Source: Gammaproteobacteria bacterium (lineage in GTDB: Bacteria > Pseudomonadota > Gammaproteobacteria > GRL18). Taken from it: a stretch of DNA of 9,654 nt. Positions within the stretch are counted from its first letter, which is position 1. Each line of letters opens with the position of its first letter. The notes beneath the pieces are model-generated. The model was not told where the DNA came from. It saw nothing but the letters and a program-made list of their open reading frames with translations, and ran no database searches. Made by a program: the position numbers and the translations under genes. Positions 1 through 7,900 of this stretch are shown here, piece by piece. The stretch covers positions 1 through 9,654 of the forward strand of contig JAGLFC010000011.1 of assembly GCA_023144715.1 (NCBI GenBank), read 5' to 3'.

Positions 1-635
1 ACCACAGGAATATTTTGATCTTCAATTAAACCACCTGCTGCGGCAATCCAACCTGCATGGCGACCCATCACTTCAAGTACAAATATCTTGGTTGACGTTT
101 TTGCCATTGAGCGCACATCAAAACTTGCTTCTAAAGCTGAAACAGCAATATATTTTGCAACTGAACCAAAACCAGGGCAGTTATCGGTAATAGGCAGATC
201 ATTATCAACCGTTTTAGGTACGTGAACCGCTTGAATAGGATAGCCCATTTTTTCAGATAATTGTGAGACTTTATGACACGTATCCGCAGAGTCACCACCA
301 CCATTGTAGAAGAAGTAACCAATATCGTGTGCTTTAAAGACTTCAATTAAACGTTCATATTCAGCCTTACTTTCTTCAAGACCTTTCAGCTTAAAGCGAC
401 AAGAACCAAAACCACCTGAAGGGGTATGAAGCAATGCGGCAATATCTTCATCAGATTCAAGATTCGTATCAATTAAATCTTCTGTTAATGCACCAATAAT
501 GCCATTACGACCGGCATAAACTGTACCAATTTTATCGCTATGCTTACGTGCTGTTTGAATAACACCACAGGCTGAAGCATTAATTACTGCTGTAACACCA
601 CCAGACTGGGCATAAAATGCGTTCTTCTTTGTCAT
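1..635 (-). CDS. pfp: Pyrophosphate-dependent 6-phosphofructokinase, N-terminal 211 residues (C-terminus beyond the window)
   Basis: This enzyme interconverts fructose 6-phosphate and fructose 1,6-bisphosphate in the cytoplasm, using pyrophosphate rather than ATP. The visible part begins NAFYAQSGGVTAVINAS (residues 5-21), the phosphofructokinase nucleotide/PPi-binding loop. NGGGDS (111-116) puts Asp115 where ATP-dependent enzymes have Gly (E. coli Gly104). PKTVDND (140-146) holds the catalytic Asp144 and Lys141, where ATP enzymes have Gly124. The Asp plus Lys pair is the established signature of the PPi-dependent type. MGRHAGW (190-196) is the substrate-binding MGR motif. The start is the ATG at 635, with GGAG at 644-641 five bases upstream. 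The reaction is reversible, so the enzyme can serve glycolysis, gluconeogenesis or sugar-phosphate cycles; it is common in methanotrophs and chemolithoautotrophs. The gene runs off the window edge with about half of the usual roughly 400 residues missing. Confidence 0.95.
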   Translation of the reverse strand, partial: MTKKNAFYAQSGGVTAVINASACGVIQTARKHSDKIGTVYAGRNGIIGALTEDLIDTNLESDEDIAALLHTPSGGFGSCRFKLKGLEESKAEYERLIEVFKAHDIGYFFYNGGGDSADTCHKVSQLSEKMGYPIQAVHVPKTVDNDLPITDNCPGFGSVAKYIAVSALEASFDVRSMAKTSTKIFVLEVMGRHAGWIAAAGGLIEDQNIPV

Positions 636-648
636 ATTAACTCCAAAA

Positions 649-679
649 ATTATAAAACGATTGAATTAAAAAGCCTCAA
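649..679 (-). promoter_or_regulatory. Possible pfp promoter
   Basis: A perfect TATAAT (654-649) lies just upstream of pfp, and TTGAGG (679-674) is a possible -35 box, but the spacer is 19 bp. The -35 would sit inside the 3' arm of the upstream terminator hairpin. Transcription would start at about 642, on the Shine-Dalgarno itself, giving a very short leader. A TATAAT is expected by chance in DNA this AT-rich. The support is that pfp needs a promoter here if the adjacent terminator works. Confidence 0.28.
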
Positions 680-693
680 ATTAATGTAAGGCT
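668..693 (-). terminator. Probable intrinsic terminator of the FKBP/unknown-gene unit
   Basis: Reading the minus strand, AGCCT (693-689) pairs with AGGCT (676-672) around a loop of about 12 bases, with one further T.G wobble possible. A TTTTT run (672-668) follows directly. The 5' arm overlaps the TAG stop of the upstream gene. The stem is only 5-6 bp, so it may be leaky and allow read-through into pfp. Confidence 0.5.
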
Positions 694-1069
694 ACAATGA
701 ATTTTTATCACTTTGCTGAGCTTGACCTCTTTCGAGATCAGCATGAACTTGTAATACAGTAACAGTACAGTCGAGTACATTATCAAAGGTGGGTACTGAA
801 GTCCCATATTGATCACGCCCTTTGTAATAAAATTGAGTTTTGTAGGTAGAGCGACCTATTTTAAAAATAACAAAATTACTCTGTTTATATTCCCAAAATA
901 ATGCTGGGCAGGTTGATAGATTTCTATCAGCGGAACGCAGACGTACATCAACATCCGCAAATTGCAATTCTGTCTTATCTTTGCCCCAACGCTCATCTAA
1001 TGTTTGTTGTACTGTCCAGACATCTGTTTCTGAAAAATCTTTAATTTTTATATTTGCTTTGGTAGCCAT
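692..1069 (-). CDS. Uncharacterised 125-residue cytoplasmic protein
   Basis: I do not recognise a named family. The ATG at 1069 is preceded only by an A-rich stretch and a GGTG about 11 bases upstream, so the ribosome site is weak. The product has no signal peptide or membrane segment and looks like a compact soluble protein of alternating beta and charged segments: ERWGKDKTELQFADVDVRLR (27-46), CPALFWEYK (54-62), FVIFKIGRSTYKTQFYYKG (66-84) and a last predicted helix ending in a polar tail (ERGQAQQSDKNSL). It has two cysteines (54 and 101) and several aromatic residues. Reading-frame length, normal codon use and its position between two recognised genes argue that it is real. It starts 50 bp after the FKBP gene with no terminator between them, so the two are probably co-transcribed and end at the hairpin over its stop codon. 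A link to pyrophosphate or sugar metabolism through neighbouring pfp is only a guess. Confidence 0.8.
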   Translation of the reverse strand: MATKANIKIKDFSETDVWTVQQTLDERWGKDKTELQFADVDVRLRSADRNLSTCPALFWEYKQSNFVIFKIGRSTYKTQFYYKGRDQYGTSVPTFDNVLDCTVTVLQVHADLERGQAQQSDKNSL

Positions 1070-1119
1070 CTTTTTTACACCAAGAGTAAACCCTATTTAA
1101 ACGAAAGTTGAATGAGAGA

Positions 1120-1626
1120 TTAATGAACAGTCTTGGTGTTATCATCACCCACTGAAAAATTTTGTGTCACACCTGTTTTAAGCTCTTCTGCTGTGGCATC
1201 ACGTACATCACCCACGGTGACAATAAATTTAATGGTTTGTCCTGCTAATGGGTGATTACCATCAATAGTAAGCTGACCATTTTCTATTTTTGATACGGTA
1301 AATTTTTTGGTTGCACCACTTTCATTTTGCATCTCAACTTCAGCACCAATTTGATGAAATTGAGGGGGTACATTTGCTAAATCATCCGTCACAATCAAAT
1401 TAGGATCGCTCGGACCAAAGCCTTCATATTGGCTTAATGAGACTTCGATTTTCTCACCTTTTTTTTGCCCTTCCAATGCGGATTCAATTTTTGGAAATAA
1501 ACCACTATTACGTCCATGAATATATTTTACGGGTATATCAACACGTTCTTTAATTTCACCTTGAGCATCAAGGATAGCATAGGTCAGTTCAACGTATTTA
1601 TCTTTTGTTATCAATTCAGATGACAT
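1120..1626 (-). CDS. FKBP-type peptidyl-prolyl cis-trans isomerase, SlyD/SlpA-like (168 residues)
   Basis: This is a cytoplasmic prolyl isomerase and folding helper of the SlyD/SlpA (FkpB) class. The FKBP core is split: residues about 10-70 carry YIHGRNSGLFPKIESALEGQ (35-54) and EVSLSQYEGFG (61-71), and the core resumes at about 118-150 with the diagnostic DGNHPLAGQ (122-130) and VRDATAEEL (141-149). The stretch between, about 72-117, is the insert-in-flap chaperone domain. E. coli SlyD ends in a His/Cys-rich nickel-binding tail. Here the tail is short (TQNFSVGDDNTKTVH) with one His, so a metal-store role is unlikely. The frame is open to a TTG at 1638, but the ATG at 1626 is preferred because GAG lies 7 bases upstream and a promoter sits about 50 bp further up. 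An A8 run encodes QKKG near residue 54 (1466-1459), a possible slippage site. Confidence 0.92.
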   Translation of the reverse strand: MSSELITKDKYVELTYAILDAQGEIKERVDIPVKYIHGRNSGLFPKIESALEGQKKGEKIEVSLSQYEGFGPSDPNLIVTDDLANVPPQFHQIGAEVEMQNESGATKKFTVSKIENGQLTIDGNHPLAGQTIKFIVTVGDVRDATAEELKTGVTQNFSVGDDNTKTVH

Positions 1627-1684
1627 TATTTTTCTCAACTTTACTTTTGTACAGATGACTTTTTTTGCTTAATTTTTTCTGTAT

Positions 1685-1713
1685 ATTTTATTTCAAACGC
1701 TGTATTCTATCAA
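1685..1713 (-). promoter_or_regulatory. Sigma70-like promoter for the FKBP gene
   Basis: TTGATA (1713-1708) and TAAAAT (1690-1685) are separated by exactly 17 bp, matching TTGACA/TATAAT at 5 of 6 positions each. Transcription would begin near 1678, leaving a leader of about 50 bases before the ATG at 1626. It lies just downstream of a probable terminator, as expected for the start of a new unit. Confidence 0.55.
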
Positions 1714-1723
1714 TAGTGCATAC

Positions 1724-1743
1724 AAAAAGCTATGTCACACAGC
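1724..1743 (-). terminator. Small intrinsic terminator after the AsmA/YdbH-like gene
   Basis: On the minus strand GCTGTG (1743-1738) pairs with CATAGC (1734-1729) around a TGA triloop, with one G.T wobble, followed at once by TTTTT (1728-1724). It is 31 bases after the stop codon at 1775. The stem is short, so efficiency is uncertain. An alternative larger pairing of GTCAC with GTGAC overlaps it. Confidence 0.42.
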
Positions 1744-1774
1744 AAAACTCAGTGACTTAAATTTTTCTATGTTT

Positions 1775-3976
1775 TTATTCAATAACCGCTTCATTGGCTT
1801 GTTGGATTGCTTTTAAACGACTGATAAGAACATGCCAGTCTACCTGCTTTTGAAATCCCATCACATCAATTCTAGGAATACCTCCCCCCTTCACGATGTA
1901 ATAACTATCACCTTTTTTTTCAACACCCGACATTTGGCAAATTTGATCGTTTAAAATACAACTTAACCCTATTTTATCATAACGAAAAGTTTCAAAAAAA
2001 CGTAAAAAACTACGAGATAATAAACCAGAAGCCCCTCCAAGACTGGAAAGATTATCAATAGCTCTTTGGCTGATTTGATGACGGCTTTTATCATTTTTTG
2101 GGGTGCGAATATAGGCATCAAAGGCAATAAGTTGCCAAGCATTGAGTTCTAATTGTGTTAATTTTCCTTCAATTCTGCCCTGAATTTCACCAAAATCATA
2201 GGTTTTTGTTAATGATTTAAGGTCTAAATTATTTAAATCAATATTAGCAGATAGCTGTGCATAACTCTCTAGTGGATCAAGAATCGCAAGGTCTTTAATA
2301 ATAATGTGTCCATCAAAAACTTGCAACATCATTGCTCCTCCCATTTTAAGATTTTTTTCATTATAAGTAATAGCAGGAATAACCGCTGACAAACTACCCT
2401 CTAACACAGGCCAATTAAAATGTTGAGAAAGTAATTTTAAGGAAATAGGTTTGATAAAACCCTCTATCGTTAATGTAAAAGATTCATTCGATGACTGCGG
2501 TATTATTGCATCAATATCAAGATGATTAATATGTAAAGCACCATCAAATAATGCAATGTCCACTTCTTTTTCTAAAAAAAGTTGATTATGATGAGTGCTA
2601 AAATCAAGGGTAACAGGACTCAGTGGTAATTGATTTAACGTTAATTGTTGCCATGATAATTGGCTTTTGGTCACAGGATTTTTATTTTGTTCACTATTAT
2701 TCCAATAAACATCCCCTGTTAACTCTGTTAATGAAAATTGTTTATTTATGGTATCCATGACTGATATTTTATCAAGATGTACAGCACACCTCATTTTGTT
2801 ATTATATTTAACAAGCTGACCACGCATTTTACCACTCATTTCCAAGCCTTCATAATCACTATCAGAAACTATATTACTGATATAAAGTTGATTTAATTTG
2901 GCTAAATCCATGAAATTAAAGTGTATATCCATTTTTTGAATTGAATCCAATTTTTTTAAGGCAATATTGCCCTTTGATTGTATATTAAATAATTGTTTTG
3001 AATGTAAATTCAGATCAGATAGCAAAATATTTTTTTGTTGTACATGATAAGTCAATTGAGCGGATAGTTTTTCTTGCCCTGTGGGCACAATATAAAGGTC
3101 ATTTTGAAAAATTTCACCGTGTATATGATTCATATTTATCTGAACATTAAATTGTTCAGAGGGCAACAATGGGTTTCTTTTTTGTGATTTTTGCTTGATA
3201 TGAACCGCTATATTCAAAGCAATATTGTCACCCATATTATCATCATATTGATAGCGGACATCATTAAATTGAGCAGTAATACGAGCTGATTTTAACCATA
3301 GATTAGAATTTTTTTGTGATGAAATTATTCCTGATGATTGAATAGTAAAATTAACTTTTCCTGAAGTATTATCCAATAATTCTAGATTATAGTGACTTTT
3401 TTCAAAAATATAATAGTGCAGATAAGGTTTAAAAGCATCCATATTAAGATTAACCGCAGTCATTTCAAAGTGCCATACAGGTTCTTTTAACTGTATATTA
3501 AATGCTATTGTCCCCTGTCCTATTTTTAAGTGATGAAAGGTCAATTGTAGTTCAGTATTTAAGGCATCATAACTGAATGAAAAATTAATGAATTGTTCTT
3601 TAGGATCTGATACATGATTAAATTTTAAATTCCCTTTTTTACAGGTTATTTTTTGATCATAAATGGAAAGATCATGGCAATTTATACGCAGTTGAGTGAT
3701 CCTTTGATAAGGCTTAGGCAAGTCTAAATGACTGAGATCAATTGTAAAACTCATAGGATTTGACTGTATATCCATATTGAGCATTAAATTTTTTAAGTGT
3801 AATAATTGAATCAGTTTAGATGTTTTAATAGCAGGATCGGATAAAGACTGTATGAGAAGTTGTTCTAAGGAAAGTTGTATCGTATTGATCGCATAAGACA
3901 CTGAACTAAAAATCAGACAAAGTAAAAAACTTATTTCAAGAAAAAAAATGTGCCTTGCTGATTTTATAGGACGCAT
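1775..3976 (-). CDS. AsmA/YdbH-like large exported protein (733 residues), probable envelope or lipid-transport role
   Basis: This is an uncharacterised exported protein resembling the AsmA/YdbH group of long beta-rich envelope proteins, several of which carry phospholipids between inner and outer membranes. The N-terminus (MRPIKSARHIFFLEISFLL, ending SSVSYA at 24-29) is a typical signal peptide or membrane anchor. Residues 30-520 are a low-complexity series of amphipathic beta strands rich in I, L, N, Q and K. The last 210 residues form the conserved block: WPVLEGSLSAVIP (522-534), FDGHIIIKDL (554-563), KSRHQISQRAIDNL (630-643), a cysteine pair (673 and 680) in LSCILNDQICQMSGV, and YYIVKGGGIPRIDVMGF (692-708). 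The frame is open to a GTG at 4027 inside cysM, but that would put 17 odd residues before the signal peptide. The ATG at 3976 is 4 bp after the cysM stop and has no good Shine-Dalgarno, suggesting translational coupling. Two 8-base homopolymer runs lie in it. The family call rests on memory of the C-terminal pattern. Confidence 0.82.
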   Translation of the reverse strand: MRPIKSARHIFFLEISFLLCLIFSSVSYAINTIQLSLEQLLIQSLSDPAIKTSKLIQLLHLKNLMLNMDIQSNPMSFTIDLSHLDLPKPYQRITQLRINCHDLSIYDQKITCKKGNLKFNHVSDPKEQFINFSFSYDALNTELQLTFHHLKIGQGTIAFNIQLKEPVWHFEMTAVNLNMDAFKPYLHYYIFEKSHYNLELLDNTSGKVNFTIQSSGIISSQKNSNLWLKSARITAQFNDVRYQYDDNMGDNIALNIAVHIKQKSQKRNPLLPSEQFNVQINMNHIHGEIFQNDLYIVPTGQEKLSAQLTYHVQQKNILLSDLNLHSKQLFNIQSKGNIALKKLDSIQKMDIHFNFMDLAKLNQLYISNIVSDSDYEGLEMSGKMRGQLVKYNNKMRCAVHLDKISVMDTINKQFSLTELTGDVYWNNSEQNKNPVTKSQLSWQQLTLNQLPLSPVTLDFSTHHNQLFLEKEVDIALFDGALHINHLDIDAIIPQSSNESFTLTIEGFIKPISLKLLSQHFNWPVLEGSLSAVIPAITYNEKNLKMGGAMMLQVFDGHIIIKDLAILDPLESYAQLSANIDLNNLDLKSLTKTYDFGEIQGRIEGKLTQLELNAWQLIAFDAYIRTPKNDKSRHQISQRAIDNLSSLGGASGLLSRSFLRFFETFRYDKIGLSCILNDQICQMSGVEKKGDSYYIVKGGGIPRIDVMGFQKQVDWHVLISRLKAIQQANEAVIE

Positions 3977-3980
3977 TATT

Positions 3981-4871
3981 TTAGGCTGGAAAAACACCTG
4001 TTGATAGGTATCGATCTCCCCGATCACAAATAATCACTACAATAGTTGCATTGTCTACTTGTTTGGATAATTTCAATGCTGCGGCTACCGCACCACCTGA
4101 TGAAACACCCGCAAAGATGCCTTCTTGAGACGCTAATAAACGAACCGTGGTTTCTGCTTCTTCTTGACTTACATCTAATAATTGATCGACTTCATTTGCA
4201 TGATAAATTTTAGGCAGATATTCTTCTGACCAGCGACGAATACCGGGTACTTGAGCCCCTTCCTCTGGTTGTACACCCACAATTTCTATCTCTGAATTTT
4301 TTTCTTTTAAATAACGTGCTGTCCCCATAATCGTACCTGTTGTACCCATAGCACTGACAAAATGAGTAATTTCTCCCCCTGTATCCTTCCAAATTTCAGG
4401 TCCAGTACTCAAATAATGAGCAATAGGGTTATCTTCATTAGAAAACTGATCTAAGACAATGCCCTCCCCTTTTTCTTGCATCTGTCTGGATAAATCAATG
4501 GCTCCTTCCATACTGTCTTGAGCAGGTGTTAATAAAATTTCTGCACCAAACGCTTTCATTACACCACGACGTTCTTCACTCATATTATCAGGCATAATCA
4601 GAATCATTTTATAACCCTTGATCGCCGCCGCCATTGCTAAAGCAATACCTGTATTACCACTAGTGGCTTCAATGAGTGTATCACCGGGTGTAATATCACC
4701 TCGTTGTTCTGCCCTTTGAATCATACTTAATGCTGGGCGATCTTTGACAGAACCTGCTGGATTATTACCTTCTAACTTCACTAAAATATGATTATGAGTG
4801 TCTCCTGCAAGACGTTGTAGTTTCACAAGAGGTGTATGACCGACAAATTGTTCAATAGATGGATAGTTCAT
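3981..4871 (-). CDS. cysM: Cysteine synthase B (O-acetylserine sulfhydrylase B), 296 residues
   Basis: This PLP enzyme makes cysteine from O-acetylserine and sulfide; the CysM isozyme can also use thiosulfate to give S-sulfocysteine. Lys43 in NNPAGSVKDR (36-45) is the Schiff-base lysine. TSGNTG (70-75) binds substrate carboxylate, GTTGT (176-180) binds the cofactor phosphate, and GVSSGGA (255-261) closes the site. The CysM branch, rather than CysK, is shown by PGIRRW with EYLPKI (209-222) and the C-terminal CDRGDRYLSTGVF (282-294). The length matches the family. The ATG at 4871 has AGGA about 6 bases upstream (4880-4877). It is separated by 124 bp from the efflux pump gene and directly coupled to the AsmA/YdbH-like gene downstream. 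Nothing else of sulfate assimilation is in the window. Confidence 0.97.
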   Translation of the reverse strand: MNYPSIEQFVGHTPLVKLQRLAGDTHNHILVKLEGNNPAGSVKDRPALSMIQRAEQRGDITPGDTLIEATSGNTGIALAMAAAIKGYKMILIMPDNMSEERRGVMKAFGAEILLTPAQDSMEGAIDLSRQMQEKGEGIVLDQFSNEDNPIAHYLSTGPEIWKDTGGEITHFVSAMGTTGTIMGTARYLKEKNSEIEIVGVQPEEGAQVPGIRRWSEEYLPKIYHANEVDQLLDVSQEEAETTVRLLASQEGIFAGVSSGGAVAAALKLSKQVDNATIVVIICDRGDRYLSTGVFPA

Positions 4872-4902
4872 GCTTTTCCTATCGTATAAAAAGGCTCATA
4901 TT

Positions 4903-4932
4903 AAATAAAATTCCCTATAACATATTACAGGG
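4903..4932 (-). terminator. Hairpin with T-rich tail between the RND pump gene and cysM
   Basis: On the minus strand CCCTGTAA (4932-4925) pairs with TTATAGGG (4920-4913) over 8 bp, with one G.T wobble and a TATG loop. It is followed by AATTTTATTT (4912-4903). This fits an intrinsic terminator 64 bp after the RND stop codon. The tail is interrupted by A residues, and the stem is half A-T, so strength is uncertain. It also lies downstream of a candidate cysM promoter, in which case it would sit near the 5' end of the cysM leader. Confidence 0.5.
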
Positions 4933-4941
4933 TACCTATTA

Positions 4942-4970
4942 ATTGTACTGCTGATCAGAAATTTAGTAAA
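4942..4970 (-). promoter_or_regulatory. Candidate cysM promoter
   Basis: TTTACT (4970-4965) and TACAAT (4947-4942) are spaced by 17 bp and match the sigma70 consensus at 4 and 5 of 6 positions. The spacer contains the perfect palindrome CTGATCAG (4958-4951), which could be chance. Transcription from here would start near 4935, just before the 4932-4913 hairpin. No better promoter is visible between that hairpin and the cysM ATG. Confidence 0.33.
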
Positions 4971-4995
4971 TGATAGGTCGAGTAAGAGATAAGTA

Positions 4996-7900
4996 TTAAT
5001 GATTATAAAACAGTCGATAAATCACAGGAATCAATACTAAGCTCACCAACATAGAAAAACTCAATCCCCAGACAATCACCACTGCTAAGGGTTGCAACAT
5101 CTCAGCACCTTCTCCTAAACCAATAGATAGGGGTAACATGCCCACCACTGTGGTAATCGTTGTCATAAGAATAGGACGTAATCTTAAACGAGCTGCTTGA
5201 GCAATGGCTTGATTCAATAATGCACCTGCTTTGCGTTCAATCTCAATTTGTTCAACTAAAACAATGGCATTATTGACCACAATACCAGAAAGCATAATTA
5301 AGCCTAACCAAACAGGCATAGAGACAGGCAATTCTCGAAAATAAAGACCTGCTGCCACCCCAATTAACATAAAGGGAATGCCTAATAATATAATAAAAGG
5401 ATTTTTTAAAGATTCATATTGTACGGCCATGACGACAAAGACTAAAAAAATGGCCAAAGCAAATAATATCATGCTCATATCTCTGCCTTCTTTAATGGTT
5501 TTATTGCCACTGCCATCATAAAGAAAATAACCTTCGGGCACAGTAAAGTCTTTTAATTGTTGTTCTATATCATTCATGACCTGAGCCAAATCATCATCGT
5601 TTATTAAACTGGCGGTCACTTCAACAATACGCTGTTGGTTATCTCGTTCTATCACTGATGGAGATGCCGAAAATTCTAAACGAGCCACTTCATTGAGATA
5701 AATGGGCTGACCATTATGATGCTTGATTAAAATATGTTTTAAATCATCATTAGAAATAATACTGGAACGAGACAAACGCAAACGAATATTATAATCTCGA
5801 TCCCCTTCAATATAATCAGAGACGACTATTCCATCAAGAGCCACTTTTAAAGCATAGCCAATATCACTGGCCTTAATACCCAGATCAGCAGCCCGTTGAC
5901 GCAAGACTTTTAATTTCAGTTCTTTATGATTTTCTTCATACGTTTGTTGAAGATTACGTAAGCCATCCACAGTATTCAGTTGTTCAATAAGTTTATTGCC
6001 AATGGTATTGAGTGTGTGCAGATTTTCACCTTGTACACGAATACTGATCTTTTCATCACTTTTACCCAATCGAACACCTCGAACACCTCGCACAAATAAC
6101 CGTGTTTTAATACCGATTAATTGCAATTCATTGATTTTAGATTTAATCTGTGAAATCCATTGTTGTGAGCTGATATTTCTGTGTGAACTGGGTATCAGCT
6201 GAATTTTTATCGAACTGGAATTACTGCTTTCTCGTTGTGAGCGACCATAGACACTGCCACCAATGGTACTAAAAACAGTGGCAACCTCTTTTTCTGATAA
6301 TAAAAGCGTTTCAATACGATCCACTACCTGATTCATTTCATTAAGACGCATTCCCGGTTCACCAGAAATTCTCATATAGACACGCCCCTCATCAATTTGA
6401 GGTAAGAATATTTGTTTTTCATTGATAATATGTTGCACACTGAACAATAAAGCAGGCAATAAAATAATAAAGGGTAGCCAACCATGCTGGATAATAAAGC
6501 GGATAAATGCTTCATACACATTGGCAAAACCAATAAAAATTTTATAATGTGTTTTTTGGGTACTGGGTTTTAAGCGAGCGGCAAGACTCGGTACAATGGT
6601 AAGTGATACCAATAGAGAAGAGATAATCGCAGCCGATATGGTAATGATTAATTCTTTAAATAATAATCCCACTAAGCCACTCATAAATAAAAAAGGGAGT
6701 ACTGCTACAAGATTAGTCGTAGTAGACGCTACAATTGCACTATTGACTTCATTGGCTGCTTGCAAAGCGGAATTTAAGGGAGTATTTTTATTGCTTTGCA
6801 CCGATAATGATTGATGACGGGAAATATTTTCAAGCATTACGATGGTACTGTCCACTAACATACCAATGCCCAAGGCAAGCCCGCCCAGTGTCATAATATT
6901 TAAGGTCAGTCCACTGATTTCCATAATAATAAAGGTAAACATAATCGCCAAAGGAATGGCACTGCCAATAATTAAAGTACGACGTATATCCCCTAGAAAA
7001 AAATAAACCACTAACATGGCTAAAAATGCACCACTCAATGCTGCTCGTGTGGCATTACTCAGTGCATGTTTAATAAAAATAGCTTGATCATCCACAGCCG
7101 TAATCTGTATATCATCAGGAATAAGCTGTTGTGTTTTTAATTGTTCAATACGTTGTTTAACGGCATCCACTACCGCCACAGTATTGGCTTGCGGTTGTTT
7201 TTGTATGGATAATTTCACACCTTCTAAACCATTAAGACGAATACTGACTCGCTCATCCTCGTGTGTATCAACAATATCAGCCACTTCATTAAGAGTGGCA
7301 ATATGATCAATGGATTGATTAGAATCGTTCATAAGGGGTAATTGAGCCAATTCTTCAAGTGATTCAAAACGGGCTTCAGTGCGTGTACTGAGTTCATCGT
7401 ATTCAGTATAAATTCGACCTGCGGCAATATCTTGATTTTCATCATCAATCAGATCATCTAAATCATTAAAATTGAGTTGGTGTTTGATTAGACGTTGTTG
7501 ATCAACAATGACTTGAATTTCACGAACCAATCCACCACCTAATTCAGTTGAGGCAACACCCGGAAGATTAATAAACCATTTACTCAGTTGATAATCGGCA
7601 TAACTTCTAAGAGCCAGAGGATTTTTTTGGTTGGAACTCACAATAAATTCAATAATCGGGATTTGTGAGGGATCACGTTTATAAATAGTCGGTGGTTCAA
7701 TGCTATCAGGTAAAAATCGTTTGGCTCGATCAAGACGATTACTGGCATCACGTAAAGCCACATTAATATCCGTACCATAAGGAAAGCTTAAATCAACGGA
7801 ACTTCGGCTTTCTGTGGTGCGTGATTGTATTGCAATAGCCCCTTCGGTAATGGCTAATTGTTCTTCTAATTGACGAGTGATTTTATCTTCCATAATAGAA

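Noticed and set aside
131..346. Minus-strand open frame of 71 codons
   Set aside because: Out of frame inside pfp, whose own frame is unmistakable across the same bases.
4210..4392. Minus-strand open frame of 60 codons
   Set aside because: Out of frame inside cysM.
6071..6088. Tandem 9-bp repeat (cgaacacct twice)
   Set aside because: It encodes RGVRGV in the RND porter loop; a similar RG.RG.R stretch is typical of this pump subgroup, so it reflects protein conservation rather than a DNA element.
5996..6202. Plus-strand open frame of 68 codons
   Set aside because: Lies wholly antisense to the RND permease gene, has no ribosome site I trust, and its product has no family resemblance.
6596..6814. 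Plus-strand open frame of 72 codons
   Set aside because: Antisense shadow of the RND TM4-TM6 region; its product is an artefact of the reverse reading.
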